In this document: positions 26,790 to 36,287 of the stretch, piece after piece
Position numbering within the stretch: the first letter of the stretch is position 1
How the letters are laid out: every line of letters begins with the position of its first letter
NCBI GenBank assembly: GCA_026168805.1
Contig: JAPFDS010000067.1
Location: 1-64,000 of the forward strand
Length of the DNA stretch: 64,000 nucleotides
Direction: 5' to 3'
From: Caryophanales bacterium
GTDB lineage: Bacteria; Bacillota; Bacilli; Bacillales; Amphibacillaceae
Notes under the pieces: generated by a model
What the model saw: only the letters and a program-made list of their open reading frames with translations
Database searches by the model: none
Told to the model about the DNA's origin: nothing
Made by a program: the position numbers and the translations under genes

Positions 26790-27475
26790 TGGCTTCCCTC
26801 CTGGTCATATAAATTATAGCGATTGAAAAACTTCATGACGTCTTCTTTGGACAACTGATTGGAATGGCTAAATTCAACCATCCGATGTAAAAAGGAATCG
26901 GAAAACATGTTGACTCCAATCGCTGTTAAACGAAAAGCATCTTCTCGGTCTGATAGCTGATGATTTTCAACCGCACCAATTTTGCGTAAGCTATCCAGTG
27001 CAATTTGAATGCGCCTTGCCCCTCTTAACTGCTCATGTCCAAAGGCTTCCAGCAATTGGGACAACAACGTATATTCATGCCCTAATACTTCTTGTTGATA
27101 AAAAATAAATAACAAGACGGCTAAAGCTTCTTCTGATAACGTATGACGTGCGGAGTTCGCTGGGACACGTAGCATCACTACCACTTGATCACGTTTTTCA
27201 TCAAAAATAAGCCGATAATACAGGCCAACCGCTTGATTCACTCGGGCAATAAATGAAGTCAAATACTCTTCATCGTTCGAAACACCTAACAATTTTTCTA
27301 CTTCTTTTCGTGATAAGCCAAAATTGTTTGCACGAATCGTCGCACTGGATGAAAATAAAATCGACATAAATGTTTGCTCTTCACGGCTCGACAAAACACT
27401 TCGCAATGCTTGTAAACTATTCAACGTTTGGTCGTGATGATTTTCGTTTTCGGACGGTTGCTTTTCTGTCGTCAT
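26786..27475 (-). CDS. jetB: JetB, MukE/MksE-like (DUF4194) Wadjet subunit
   Basis: This protein of 229 aa contains the DUF4194 pattern LSEEALAVLLFIFYQQEVLG followed by LLEAFGHEQLRGARR and a winged-helix-like C-terminus (DREDAFRLTAIGVNMFS). It corresponds to the MukE-type kite subunit that sits between JetA and JetC. The ATG follows GGGAGTGGATCCAAG. The gene overlaps jetA by 59 bases and jetC by 4, a tightly packed arrangement typical of jet operons. Confidence 0.88.
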   Translation of the reverse strand: MTTEKQPSENENHHDQTLNSLQALRSVLSSREEQTFMSILFSSSATIRANNFGLSRKEVEKLLGVSNDEEYLTSFIARVNQAVGLYYRLIFDEKRDQVVVMLRVPANSARHTLSEEALAVLLFIFYQQEVLGHEYTLLSQLLEAFGHEQLRGARRIQIALDSLRKIGAVENHQLSDREDAFRLTAIGVNMFSDSFLHRMVEFSHSNQLSKEDVMKFFNRYNLYDQEGSQ

Positions 27476-28832
27476 CTTGGATCCACTCCCATTCCTTCTC
27501 GTACGTTTTTACATCTTCCTTTTGTTTGAGTTGTACCTTTTTATTCGCCTCAAGTGCTGACATACCGAGCAATTGACGAATTGCGTCACTCCAAGAGGAT
27601 GTGCTCGTTTCAATCATTACTTCTTCAATATCCGCTTCCTTTGTTTCCTCTAAATAGTCTTCGATTTTTTCCGTATCAATCGTTGCTTTCGTAATTAACC
27701 AACTCGCATCATCCATCAGTTCGTCAATAGTTTCTACGTCGAAGGTTGTTTCTTCAAAATTGGTTTCTATTTCTTCTTCCTCAATCGGTTCAATGGCAGG
27801 TTCATAGTTTTCTAGATAGGAAATACCCTTATCGATCTCTTCATAGGATAAAGGACTTGCATATTTGATCGGAACCCACATTCCATCTAACTCTTCCCCT
27901 TCATACTGCCCTTGTTCCATAAAACTAAATAATTGATGCGCATGAGGGACATCAGACTCTGCTGGTGGATTGAACATCTTCGTAATAAATGTACGCACCT
28001 TTTCTGGTGATATTTCCGTTTGAAGAGGGGTTTGTTGGACATTCATAAACTGCAAATACTTATTAATCATACCAATCGATAGGCTTGTCCCTTCCGTCAG
28101 AGCTCCCGTTCCTTTCTGCATGAGGTGGCTAAGTACGAGACTGTCCTCAATTGTTTTAAATTTGTTTAATCGCTCCTCAAGTTTCCCCTGAAGGTCTTCC
28201 ATCAATGTATGAATCAATTTTAATTGAGGAAGTGCATGTCGATCAGCTAACAGCTCCAATTCGCGGGTTTTCAATTGATCAATCGCTTCTTCCACATTTC
28301 GGATCATACTCGCAATTCGGTTTCCACCTGAAATACCCTTATCATCATACGCCTCACTAATTTCAGCGTCTCTTCTTGCTTGGAACAGTGAACGTCCAAT
28401 ATCATCTTCTAAATAATATGCTAACGAATCATTCGCAAGCCGAGTTAAAGCGTCCATCATGCGCTTCCCAACACTTGTCATCTTAATTTGCTCTGTCTGT
28501 TTACTAACCCAGTTATTGGTCGCCAGCACATTGACAATTTGCTTCACCCGGGATTTCGTCGGCGGTTCTGTATCTTTATATCGACCCAAATAGCGATAAT
28601 ACAATGTTTCTGCATGATCAATACGCTCCGCCAAGCCATAAGATTCTTCATGAATCAATTCAATGATTCGCAAAAACCGGAGCATTTCTAACGGAGAAGC
28701 AAATACCGCTTCTGTGGAAAGATCTTTCATTACACCAGCCAAAGAAATAATATCGCGCATAGCCCGTTGCATCTCAGGCTTGTCTTGCTCTGTTTTAAAG
28801 ATGGATACTACTTGCTGATCCACTTTTTCCAT
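27417..28832 (-). CDS. jetA: JetA, MukF/MksF-like kleisin of the Wadjet system
   Basis: The protein has 471 aa from the ATG at 28832, which has GGGAG 9 bases upstream; an in-frame start at 28889 would lie deep inside jetD. It has N-terminal winged-helix segments (EMQRAMRDIISLAGVM, TSVGKRMMDAL), a helical middle (~180-260), an acidic linker (~355-400, EPIEEEEIETNFEE) and a basic tail. It is the kleisin that bridges JetC heads. It overlaps jetD by 25 bases and jetB by 59. Assignment rests on operon context and domain order rather than on a strong motif. Confidence 0.85.
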   Translation of the reverse strand: MEKVDQQVVSIFKTEQDKPEMQRAMRDIISLAGVMKDLSTEAVFASPLEMLRFLRIIELIHEESYGLAERIDHAETLYYRYLGRYKDTEPPTKSRVKQIVNVLATNNWVSKQTEQIKMTSVGKRMMDALTRLANDSLAYYLEDDIGRSLFQARRDAEISEAYDDKGISGGNRIASMIRNVEEAIDQLKTRELELLADRHALPQLKLIHTLMEDLQGKLEERLNKFKTIEDSLVLSHLMQKGTGALTEGTSLSIGMINKYLQFMNVQQTPLQTEISPEKVRTFITKMFNPPAESDVPHAHQLFSFMEQGQYEGEELDGMWVPIKYASPLSYEEIDKGISYLENYEPAIEPIEEEEIETNFEETTFDVETIDELMDDASWLITKATIDTEKIEDYLEETKEADIEEVMIETSTSSWSDAIRQLLGMSALEANKKVQLKQKEDVKTYEKEWEWIQDDDRKATVRKRKSSRPNVE

Positions 28833-30013
28833 TCTGATACACTCCCTAACGTCATTTCCTGTTCCGCATCTGTAATCGTCGTTGCCCAATTTTTATACGT
28901 TTCATAGGACGAGAAAACATTTCCTTCATTCCCGACAATCCGATAAGGTACGTCCTTCACGAGCTGTACTAAATCCCGAGCAATGACTTGGCCTGCTTGG
29001 TCATAATCCACCCAAATCATCACTTGACGAATCGTTGGTGCACTGCATAGCTGTTGAATCATTTTTCTATGTGCCCCTCGCACTTGTCCATCTACACCAA
29101 GAACGAGGGAATGTGTGTCTCTTAGAAAATCTTCCTCACGTGCCATTCGTGTGAGTACCGCGCGGTTTTCCACGAGCCATAACATATGCGCATTTGTTTG
29201 AAAACTTTCTTGTGTAATTGCAATGTCCGTCGTCCCGTGCACCGTTCCTATGTCATACCTCGAATATTTCCCCGTAACTGAACCTGCGAAGTACACGGGA
29301 ACAATGGATCCTTGACTGATAATTCCAAGCTCATGGATCGGAGCGTTTACCCATTTTTCCAATCGTTCAATAAAGACATCTTTATACGTATCAAAAGCTT
29401 TTGAGCCACCAATTTCTCGGTAATACGTAGCCCCTATTTCTTTAAATTCCATCCTCGTTTGCTTACGTTTTAATTGTAAATATGCAATCAAAAAGTGATA
29501 GAACTTTTCCACACGCACCTTGTTCCACGAAGTGTCTTCTTCATTTATAAAATGACGCACCTGGCGCTCAAATTCATGCGGTAGAATGGTCTCTGCTTGG
29601 TCTAATTCGTCACCCAATGTCTTTTGTAGATGTTGCATAACTTTCTCTTTTTCTTCCTTCATATGTTGGTCATAGGCATACAACCCTGGACCCATTCGGT
29701 AGACCGTGGATGCTGGAGTTCTTCCATCCTTTTTAAACCGCACCTCTTGTATGATCCAGCCAAGCGCTAATGCTTCTTCAAGCATTGACGGAGAGACCGG
29801 AAGTGAAGTTCGTTTAGCGCGAGGCGTTAATTTTAAAGCAATAATGCTTTGATGAGGATGTGCATCATATTGTTCTGCTGCTAAAATATTTGCTTTACTC
29901 CTATATGTACGTGTCGTTAAACGTTGGACTTGCCATTCACGACTATTTAATTGTTCAACCGTTTCACCTGACTTACAAACAAATTGTTCAAGAAACTCTT
30001 TTGTCGAATACAT
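28808..30013 (-). CDS. jetD: JetD, topoisomerase VI-like Toprim nuclease of the Wadjet system
   Basis: This protein of 401 aa has a DUF3322-like N-terminal part and a DUF2220 Toprim-type C-terminal domain. The acidic residues are visible: Glu282 in LVENR, and Asp336 and Asp338 in IWVDYDQAG, which bind the catalytic metal. JetD cleaves the plasmid DNA held by JetABC. Here jetD is the first gene of the operon (order D-A-B-C), with a good promoter and AAGGGGAATTTTC before its ATG. No residue needed for activity appears missing. Confidence 0.9.
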   Translation of the reverse strand: MYSTKEFLEQFVCKSGETVEQLNSREWQVQRLTTRTYRSKANILAAEQYDAHPHQSIIALKLTPRAKRTSLPVSPSMLEEALALGWIIQEVRFKKDGRTPASTVYRMGPGLYAYDQHMKEEKEKVMQHLQKTLGDELDQAETILPHEFERQVRHFINEEDTSWNKVRVEKFYHFLIAYLQLKRKQTRMEFKEIGATYYREIGGSKAFDTYKDVFIERLEKWVNAPIHELGIISQGSIVPVYFAGSVTGKYSRYDIGTVHGTTDIAITQESFQTNAHMLWLVENRAVLTRMAREEDFLRDTHSLVLGVDGQVRGAHRKMIQQLCSAPTIRQVMIWVDYDQAGQVIARDLVQLVKDVPYRIVGNEGNVFSSYETYKNWATTITDAEQEMTLGSVSEWKKWISK

Positions 30014-30040
30014 GAAAATTCCCCTTCTTTTCTTCTATCT

Positions 30041-30069
30041 AGTATAAAGGATTCCTAGGAAACTGTCAT
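30041..30069 (-). promoter_or_regulatory. Predicted Wadjet (jetDABC) promoter
   Basis: On the minus strand ATGACA (30069-30064) and TATACT (30046-30041) are separated by 17 bases, about 28 bases before the jetD start. The box quality suggests constitutive sigma-A transcription. Confidence 0.6.
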
Positions 30070-30102
30070 TGTCGATTCATGGATAATCTTTTTAACCCAT
30101 AG

Positions 30103-30139
30103 AAAAAACCAGACCTCAGAAGGAACTGAAATCTGGTTT
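30103..30139 (-). terminator. Terminator of the chemoreceptor gene
   Basis: AAACCAGA...CTCAG pairs with CTGAA...TCTGGTTT. On the minus strand the hairpin is followed by TTTTTTC. It insulates the jet operon from the chemoreceptor gene. Confidence 0.7.
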
Positions 30140-30145
30140 GATACG

Positions 30146-31900
30146 TTATAATTTAAATTGGTGGACGACGTGTTGAAGTTCATCCGCTACTGTTGCAAGA
30201 GTATTTGAACTGCCTGAGACGTCTTCCATAGCACTACTCGTCTCATCGGTAGAAGCAGATGTTTCTTCAATCCCTGCAGCAGACTCTTCAGAAATGGCGG
30301 CGATTTCTTCAATCGACCGGTTCATGTCATTACTTCGATCCATCATCTCTGCTAAATTACTTGAAACCGTGTCGATATTTTCTACCATATTCGTCAATGC
30401 AGCACTAATTCCGTTAAATTTATCGCCGGTTGTCTGAATGGAACTAGATCCTCGTTCAACTTCCTCATAACTACCTTCAAGTGATTCTGTAACATCTTTT
30501 GATTCATCCTGAATGTTGGAAACAATTTCTGTAATATCTGTTACTGAACTTGAAACTTGCTCGGCTAGATGACGCACTTCTCCCGCCACAACTGAAAATC
30601 CACTTCCATGTTCTCCTGCACGGGCCGCCTCAATCGCTGCATTTAGTGCGAGTAAATTGGTTTGGTTGGCAATGTCTTGAATCACTCCAACAAGTGACGA
30701 AATTTGTTGGGAATGTGTATCCAGACCGCGTACCCTGTTCACCGCTTCATGAACAATGACATCAATTTCTTCCATTTGTTTCATCGATTCCTTCATCAGT
30801 GCCATACCTTCATTCGTTAACTCTAATACTTCTTGTGAAGAATGGTTAATATGGTCGCCATTTTCGTTCGCTTCTTCTACTTTCACTGTGAAATGTTGCA
30901 TCGCTTCCGATAAATCACTCGTACGATTTGCTTGAGATTCAGCACCTGTGGCTAGTTCCATCATGGTAGTTGCGATTTGTTCAGAACCATACGTCACTTC
31001 ATTTGCTGCTTGTGCGAGTTCTTCACTATGGCTAGACAAAGACTCTGAGGAATCAGACACATGAGTAATAATTTCTTTTAATTTTTCCTGCATATGATTC
31101 ATGGAATCTGCAAGCTCTTTTGTCTCATCATTTGTTTTTAGCTCAATTGGTTCGCCTGATAAATCACCTTTGGATAAGCTACCCATTCGGTCTCTAATAC
31201 GATTAATGGGTGTAGCGATACTGTTTGAAAATAGTAAAATAATAATTGTTCCAATAATAGACGTAACAATGGCAACAATAGCAATGACGAGTAAAATTTC
31301 ATTTGCTGGTTGGTTGAAGTCTTTCATATATGTACCAGCGACTACATTCCAACCCCATTTCTCGCTTTTATTCGAATACGATACCTTTGGCGCAATTTCA
31401 TCCGTATTTCCGGGAAGTGGCCAATCAAAATAGGTGATGCCCCCGCCTGCGTTTGCCTGTTTGATGAGTTCTTGTGTCGACATGATCCCATTTGGGTCCT
31501 CAGTATCCCAGCTATTCTCACCTTCTAATAGTGGATGAGCGATTTGTTGACCTTCATCATCTAAAATAAACATATATCCATTCTCACCAAGGTCTAGAGA
31601 TGCATCAATGGGACGTGTGCCATCTTCTTGCATCTCTCCCAAAATCGTTTCTTTCACATGTTCTTGTGCATCTTCTAATGATATATTTCCTTTTTCTACT
31701 TCTTGCTCTAGTGCATCAATCATCCCTAATGTTATTTCTACACTGTTTTCTAAGTTATCGATCCCAAGATCGTTTAAGTTATTTTTACTTTTCGTAAAAC
31801 TAACGACTCCTAGCACAAGAATTGGGATGGTCACTAACAAAATTGAAACAATCATTAATTTTCCACGAATGGATAATAACTTTTTCCTTAATTTCCTCAT
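30146..31900 (-). CDS. Methyl-accepting chemotaxis protein with an outer Cache domain
   Basis: This protein of 584 aa has TM1 (~15-35), an extracellular single-Cache domain with [16 protein letters not shown] (~107-122) and W/GW motifs, TM2 (~203-227), a HAMP domain (~228-280) and a signalling domain whose hairpin tip reads [20 protein letters not shown]. It passes ligand signals to CheA. The Gln/Glu pairs for methylation lie in the flanking helices. It is monocistronic with a terminator after it; the ligand cannot be told. Confidence 0.92.
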   Translation of the reverse strand: MRKLRKKLLSIRGKLMIVSILLVTIPILVLGVVSFTKSKNNLNDLGIDNLENSVEITLGMIDALEQEVEKGNISLEDAQEHVKETILGEMQEDGTRPIDASLDLGENGYMFILDDEGQQIAHPLLEGENSWDTEDPNGIMSTQELIKQANAGGGITYFDWPLPGNTDEIAPKVSYSNKSEKWGWNVVAGTYMKDFNQPANEILLVIAIVAIVTSIIGTIIILLFSNSIATPINRIRDRMGSLSKGDLSGEPIELKTNDETKELADSMNHMQEKLKEIITHVSDSSESLSSHSEELAQAANEVTYGSEQIATTMMELATGAESQANRTSDLSEAMQHFTVKVEEANENGDHINHSSQEVLELTNEGMALMKESMKQMEEIDVIVHEAVNRVRGLDTHSQQISSLVGVIQDIANQTNLLALNAAIEAARAGEHGSGFSVVAGEVRHLAEQVSSSVTDITEIVSNIQDESKDVTESLEGSYEEVERGSSSIQTTGDKFNGISAALTNMVENIDTVSSNLAEMMDRSNDMNRSIEEIAAISEESAAGIEETSASTDETSSAMEDVSGSSNTLATVADELQHVVHQFKL

Positions 31901-32144
31901 ATTCCTTCACACCTTTGTTGTTTAGTCTATAGTTTGTAAACGTATATAATCTACATGTATGCCAATCATTTATTGGGTATAATTGCCTATGACTTAAGTA
32001 TAGTGTGGATGGATGATTAATGCAATGCAAATATTTTGTTAAAGGTGCTTTATTCATATGAAACGTCATGCAGGAAGTGGTATAGAAGAATAGTTACAAA
32101 GTCGTGAACAATATGGGTAGGTTTCGTAGCGGAAAGTAATATGT

Positions 32145-32178
32145 AAAAAAGCACCCTCTCACATATGAAAGAGTGCTT
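32145..32178 (-). terminator. Terminator of selO
   Basis: AGCACCCTCTC pairs imperfectly with GAAAGAGTGCT and is followed on the minus strand by TTTTTTAC. It lies just after the selO stop codon. Confidence 0.6.
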
Positions 32179-32182
32179 TGCT

Positions 32183-33640
32183 TTACGTACCACAAAATGT
32201 TTGGTAAGGCCCGGATGGAAGATCGCGGCGCATATATTTCGCCTGTGCCTTTGTATGTGCATATGGATCTTGCAATAATTCGTTTAACCTTATCACCAAT
32301 GAAAAGTCTTGATGGTCTACCGCTGCTTTGAGGGCTTCTTCCACCAAATCATTCCGCGGGATGATCGCAGGATTGACGCTTTTCATATGCGCAAAGATTT
32401 GCTCGGCACTTCGTTCTTCTGTTTCAAGCCGCTTCTTCCACCGCGTCTGCCACTCAGAAAATGCGCTGGATCTTTCCAAACTCGTTCCACTGTTTGAATC
32501 AAACGTTAGATCGATAAAAGTCGTCGTATAATCAGCTTGATGATCTTCCATTAATGTTAATAAATCATCAATTAATTTGGCGTCTCCATCCTCTTTGCGC
32601 ATGAGGCCTAATTTTTCGCGCATACCCATGAGCCAATATTCATAATAGGTCGGACCAAAATGCGAGATGGCTTCTTGTGCCAATTCAACCGCCCGATCTT
32701 CATCTTCATGAAACAGAGGAAGCAAGCTTTCAGCAAAACGAGCGATGTTCCACCCACCGATGTTTGGTTGATTGGCAAAAGCATACCTTCCCTGGATATC
32801 AATCGAACTAAACACAGTACGCGGGTCAAATGTATTCATAAACGCACATGGACCATAATCAATCGTCTCTCCGCTAATCGTCATGTTGTCTGTGTTCATG
32901 ACACCGTGGATAAACCCGACGAGTTGCCACTTAGCTATGAGAGACGCCTGTCTGTCGATCACTCGTTTTAAAAACTCCATATATTTATTTTCACTTGCGA
33001 CAAGGTCCAGGTCATGGCGATGGATCGCATAATCGGCTAGCGCTCGTATGTCGTCTTCCGTTCCATACGCTGCAGCATATTGAAACGTACCAACACGTAA
33101 ATGGCTGGAAGCGACTCTCGTTACAATTGCACCGTCAAGCATCGTTTCCCGGATAATTGGTTCACCGGTAGACGTCACCGCTAATGCCCTTGACGTCGGA
33201 ATACCAAGTCCATGCATCGCTTCACTAATGATATACTCACGAAGCATCGGACCCACTCCTGCACGTCCATCTCCTCCTCGAGAATACGGCGTTTTGCCAG
33301 CACCTTTTAACTGGATGTCCACTCTTTCTCCACTGGGCGTTTTCTGTTCACCAAGTAAAATTGCTCGTCCATCCCCTAGCATCGTAAAGTTGCCAAATTG
33401 GTGGCCTGCATAAGCTTGAGCAATTGGATAAAATTCGTCTACAAGTTGGTTACCAGCAAAGATTTGAGCGCCTTCTTCTTTCAGCATCTCTCCATTTAAT
33501 CCTAGCTCCTTAGCCAAAACGTCGTTGAACAAAATAAGCGCAGGGTCTTGTACCGGCGTAGGATTCGTTTGCGTGAAAAAAATACCCGGAAGCCCTGTAT
33601 ACGTATGCTCCATCTTCCAACCTATTTGCTGATGTGCCAT
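32183..33640 (-). CDS. selO: SelO/YdiU protein adenylyltransferase
   Basis: This pseudokinase-fold enzyme of 485 aa transfers AMP from ATP to Ser/Thr/Tyr residues of target proteins. Visible hallmarks are YAGHQFGNFTMLGDGRAILLGE, QLKGAGKTPYSRGGDGRA, LGIPTSRAL, HGVMNTDNMTISG and YGPCAFMN. The C-terminus ends YQTFCGT, the region where some homologues carry a redox Cys or selenocysteine; here it is Cys. Length and motifs are complete. It is a single gene upstream of a terminator. Confidence 0.95.
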   Translation of the reverse strand: MAHQQIGWKMEHTYTGLPGIFFTQTNPTPVQDPALILFNDVLAKELGLNGEMLKEEGAQIFAGNQLVDEFYPIAQAYAGHQFGNFTMLGDGRAILLGEQKTPSGERVDIQLKGAGKTPYSRGGDGRAGVGPMLREYIISEAMHGLGIPTSRALAVTSTGEPIIRETMLDGAIVTRVASSHLRVGTFQYAAAYGTEDDIRALADYAIHRHDLDLVASENKYMEFLKRVIDRQASLIAKWQLVGFIHGVMNTDNMTISGETIDYGPCAFMNTFDPRTVFSSIDIQGRYAFANQPNIGGWNIARFAESLLPLFHEDEDRAVELAQEAISHFGPTYYEYWLMGMREKLGLMRKEDGDAKLIDDLLTLMEDHQADYTTTFIDLTFDSNSGTSLERSSAFSEWQTRWKKRLETEERSAEQIFAHMKSVNPAIIPRNDLVEEALKAAVDHQDFSLVIRLNELLQDPYAHTKAQAKYMRRDLPSGPYQTFCGT

Positions 33641-33693
33641 GTAAGAGCAACTCCCCTTTCTTCCATACTATGCACTGTTTTTACAAGTACATG

Positions 33694-34107
33694 CTATTTA
33701 CTTCTCTGTAACACATCTAGTACGTTAAGAAGCTCCGTTTCTTTTGCAGCTTCCTGATTGGTCGGTGTATATATTTTTATTTCCTCATCTATCAATCGCG
33801 GTATGATATGAAAATGAAGGTGAGGCTCGTCTTGATCTGCATGTAGTCCGTTGTCAGACAATATCGTGTAATCTTCACACAATCCTGCGTTTATTAATTG
33901 ATTCGATACGTCAATTAATGCTTGCATAAGCGCACCACGAACGGATGAATTCTCAAGATGGTCCAATTTTTCCACATGTTTGTTTGGAACAACTAATGTA
34001 TGCCCAGGGGCAATTGGATTGATGTCTAAAAATGCAGTTACTTCCTTGTTTTTATATACTTCATAACAAGGCAATTCACCACTAACAATTTTACAAAATG
34101 TACACAT
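33694..34107 (-). CDS. HIT-family nucleotide hydrolase
   Basis: The protein has 137 aa from the ATG at 34107 (MCTFCKIVSGELP); a GTG at 34116 is a poorer choice by ribosome-site spacing. The histidine triad HLHFHIIPR (~98-106) and PGHTLVVPNKH identify it. Two Cys near the N-terminus (CTFC) with His43-like residues could form the zinc site of Hint/Hit proteins. These enzymes hydrolyse adenosine phosphoramidates or dinucleotides. It lies 17 bases after the MFS gene and may share its transcript. Confidence 0.9.
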   Translation of the reverse strand: MCTFCKIVSGELPCYEVYKNKEVTAFLDINPIAPGHTLVVPNKHVEKLDHLENSSVRGALMQALIDVSNQLINAGLCEDYTILSDNGLHADQDEPHLHFHIIPRLIDEEIKIYTPTNQEAAKETELLNVLDVLQRSK

Positions 34108-34123
34108 CAAACACACCTACCTA

Positions 34124-35329
34124 TCAATTCTCAATCACAACATCTCGACCAGCAAGAATACCGACAATGAGAAGGATGACACCAGTTCCGGCTAAGAACA
34201 CTAACGAAGCTGTCCAATCACCCGTCATATCATGAATAGCACCAAACAATACCGGACCAAATGCGGCAAGTAAATAACCTATCGACTGGGCCATTCCTGA
34301 CAACTCTGACGCTTCATATGCGTCTTTCGTTCGTAGGGTAAAGAACATCATCGATAGACTAAACCCGCTTCCACAAGCAATACCAAATAAAATAACAGAA
34401 ACGACAATCAAACTTGTGTTTCCACTAATAAACCCTAGTATTCCGAGTAAGAAAAGAGATCCAGTCATGAATCCTAACAATTTTTGATTGCGCATTTTAC
34501 CAGCAACAATTGGCATGATAAATGTTATGGGAATCAAAGCAAATTGCATCAAGGATAACATCCAGCCCGATTGATTTAAACTATAGCCACTTGCTTCTAA
34601 GATTTCAGGTAACCATGTGAGAACGGTATAAAACATGAGGGATTGTAAGCCCATAAAAATAGTTACCTGCCATGCTGTCATTGACTTCCACATGTTTGTT
34701 TTTTCCTGCTTGCTATCATCTTCTGCAATCGTTGCTGCACGTTCCTTTTTACGAATGTGCGGGAACCATAAAATAGCTGCGACAATGGCTAAAATCACCC
34801 AGGCAGCAAGTGCACCTTCCCAACCAAAAGAACCAATATTAGCGAGCGGAATACTTACGCCTGATGCAATTGCAGCAAAAACGTTCATAAACACGACATA
34901 AAAACCAGTCGTTATTCCAATGCGAAATGGAAAACTCATTTTAATAAAACCTGGAATGAGCACATTTCCAAATGAAATAGCGATCCCGACAAGTGCCGTT
35001 CCAATAAAGAGTGTCGACACTCCGGTCACGGAACGAAGACCAATTCCAGCGATTAATATAAGCATCGAGATAAAAATCATGCGCTCCATCCCAAACCGAT
35101 TCGCAAGTTTTGGGACAAAGGGAGACACGAGTGCAAACGCAATTAACGGAAGCGTAGTGATTGAACCGACAACCGTGTGACTCACCTCTAAATGTTCCCG
35201 AATCGACGGGATGAGTGGTCCTACAGCTGTGAGTGGAGCACGTAAATTTGACCCAATTAGTAATAAGCTAATGAGTAAAAATAAGCCCCCTTGTTGTCTT
35301 TTTCTGAGATGTTGTTGTTCTAGAGACAT
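34124..35329 (-). CDS. CynX/NimT-type MFS transporter
   Basis: The transporter has 401 aa from the ATG at 35329, which follows GGAGGAAAAAGA; the in-frame upstream extension is untranslated leader. It has twelve predicted membrane helices and motifs NLRAPLTAVGPLIPSI and FGNVLIPGFIKMSFP, typical of the cyanate/2-nitroimidazole family (YycB, CynX, NimT). Substrates in this family vary and none can be assigned. The HIT gene follows closely. Confidence 0.88.
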   Translation of the reverse strand: MSLEQQHLRKRQQGGLFLLISLLLIGSNLRAPLTAVGPLIPSIREHLEVSHTVVGSITTLPLIAFALVSPFVPKLANRFGMERMIFISMLILIAGIGLRSVTGVSTLFIGTALVGIAISFGNVLIPGFIKMSFPFRIGITTGFYVVFMNVFAAIASGVSIPLANIGSFGWEGALAAWVILAIVAAILWFPHIRKKERAATIAEDDSKQEKTNMWKSMTAWQVTIFMGLQSLMFYTVLTWLPEILEASGYSLNQSGWMLSLMQFALIPITFIMPIVAGKMRNQKLLGFMTGSLFLLGILGFISGNTSLIVVSVILFGIACGSGFSLSMMFFTLRTKDAYEASELSGMAQSIGYLLAAFGPVLFGAIHDMTGDWTASLVFLAGTGVILLIVGILAGRDVVIEN

Positions 35330-35450
35330 TCTTTTTCCTCCATATATATAGTTTCTACATGTAAATAGAATAGGTAAACTTCCTTGACCATTATAGGACA
35401 AATAAACACAAAAAAATAGCGAACACGTTTAAAAATGTCCGCCAAAATTA

Positions 35451-35842
35451 TTAATAAAGCTTCTGCGCAATAAAAGTAATCACAAACGCCGATTCCTCCG
35501 CCGTTAACTCCGCATACTTTTCTTTCTCTACATGAACAGCATGAACTATATGGGATTGATCAGCCAGCCAAATGTGATAATTCCCTATTTGATAGTTGGG
35601 CGTTGGACGTTCATCTCTTGCATCTTCTTCCCAATCAATCTGCGAAAAAAAGTCATTCACTTCTTCAATGGTCTCTGCATCCATAATATCCATTCGAGTT
35701 TTGTGTGTTGGATCGTCATCCAACCATCTTAGCACAGGAAGAGATTCCCTACTTCCAACTTTTTCAATGGTATCATTCATCGCACATCCCGATAAAAAAG
35801 CAGTACAAGCAAACCAATTCCAATCATTGTTTGTTTACGCAT
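35451..35842 (-). pseudogene. Frameshifted small lipoprotein gene, paralogue of the next gene upstream
   Basis: From an ATG at 35842 with GGGGGAGGAAA upstream the frame encodes MRKQTMIGIGLLVLLF and then stops as YRDVR. Shifting one base at the A6 run (35794-35799) gives LSGCAMNDTIEK, a perfect lipobox that continues as the 109-aa open frame 35780-35451. So the signal peptide and body are in different frames, as expected from loss of one A. The body (WEEDARDERPTPNYQIGNYHIW) is clearly related to the lipoprotein at 35898-36287. Sequencing error or phase variation could give the same picture. Confidence 0.75.
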
Positions 35843-35897
35843 TTTCCTCCCCCACTACATTAATGAATTTTATAATACGTATCTTGCGCTATTTCAC

Positions 35898-36287
35898 TTA
35901 ATGGAATGCACCAATAACCAATTGAATAATGACTTCGAAATCTTCTCCTGTTATCTTTGTATATTCTTCACTGTCAATATCTTGAGCTTCCGCATATGTG
36001 GCATCATCTGAAGCCCATACGTCATATGTTTCGATCCGGTAATCAGGGTCTGATCGGTCATCTTCTGGCATCTTTTCCCATGTAGCTTTCTCAAAGACTT
36101 CCCGCACTTGATCGATTCGTTCTACATCTGAAATATCCTTTTTTCTCGCATAGTTGGATTCACCCTCAACCGTTTGCGTAATTCGAATCGTATCTTTATA
36201 TTTCGCTTCTTTAATCCCCTCACCTACGCCACAAGCCGATATAAGAATAAGCAACAACAAACTCATACCAATACGCACATTTTTCAT
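35898..36287 (-). CDS. Small lipoprotein, unknown function
   Basis: This protein of 129 aa has a signal peptide with lipobox LISACG (Cys19) and an acidic body with the phrase WEKMPEDDRSDPDYRIETYDVW. That phrase matches WEEDARDERPTPNYQIGNYHIW of the frameshifted downstream gene, so the pair arose by duplication. Its ATG overlaps the stop of the upstream membrane-protein gene by 4 bases (ATGA), indicating translational coupling. No known family is recognised. Confidence 0.75.
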   Translation of the reverse strand: MKNVRIGMSLLLLILISACGVGEGIKEAKYKDTIRITQTVEGESNYARKKDISDVERIDQVREVFEKATWEKMPEDDRSDPDYRIETYDVWASDDATYAEAQDIDSEEYTKITGEDFEVIIQLVIGAFH

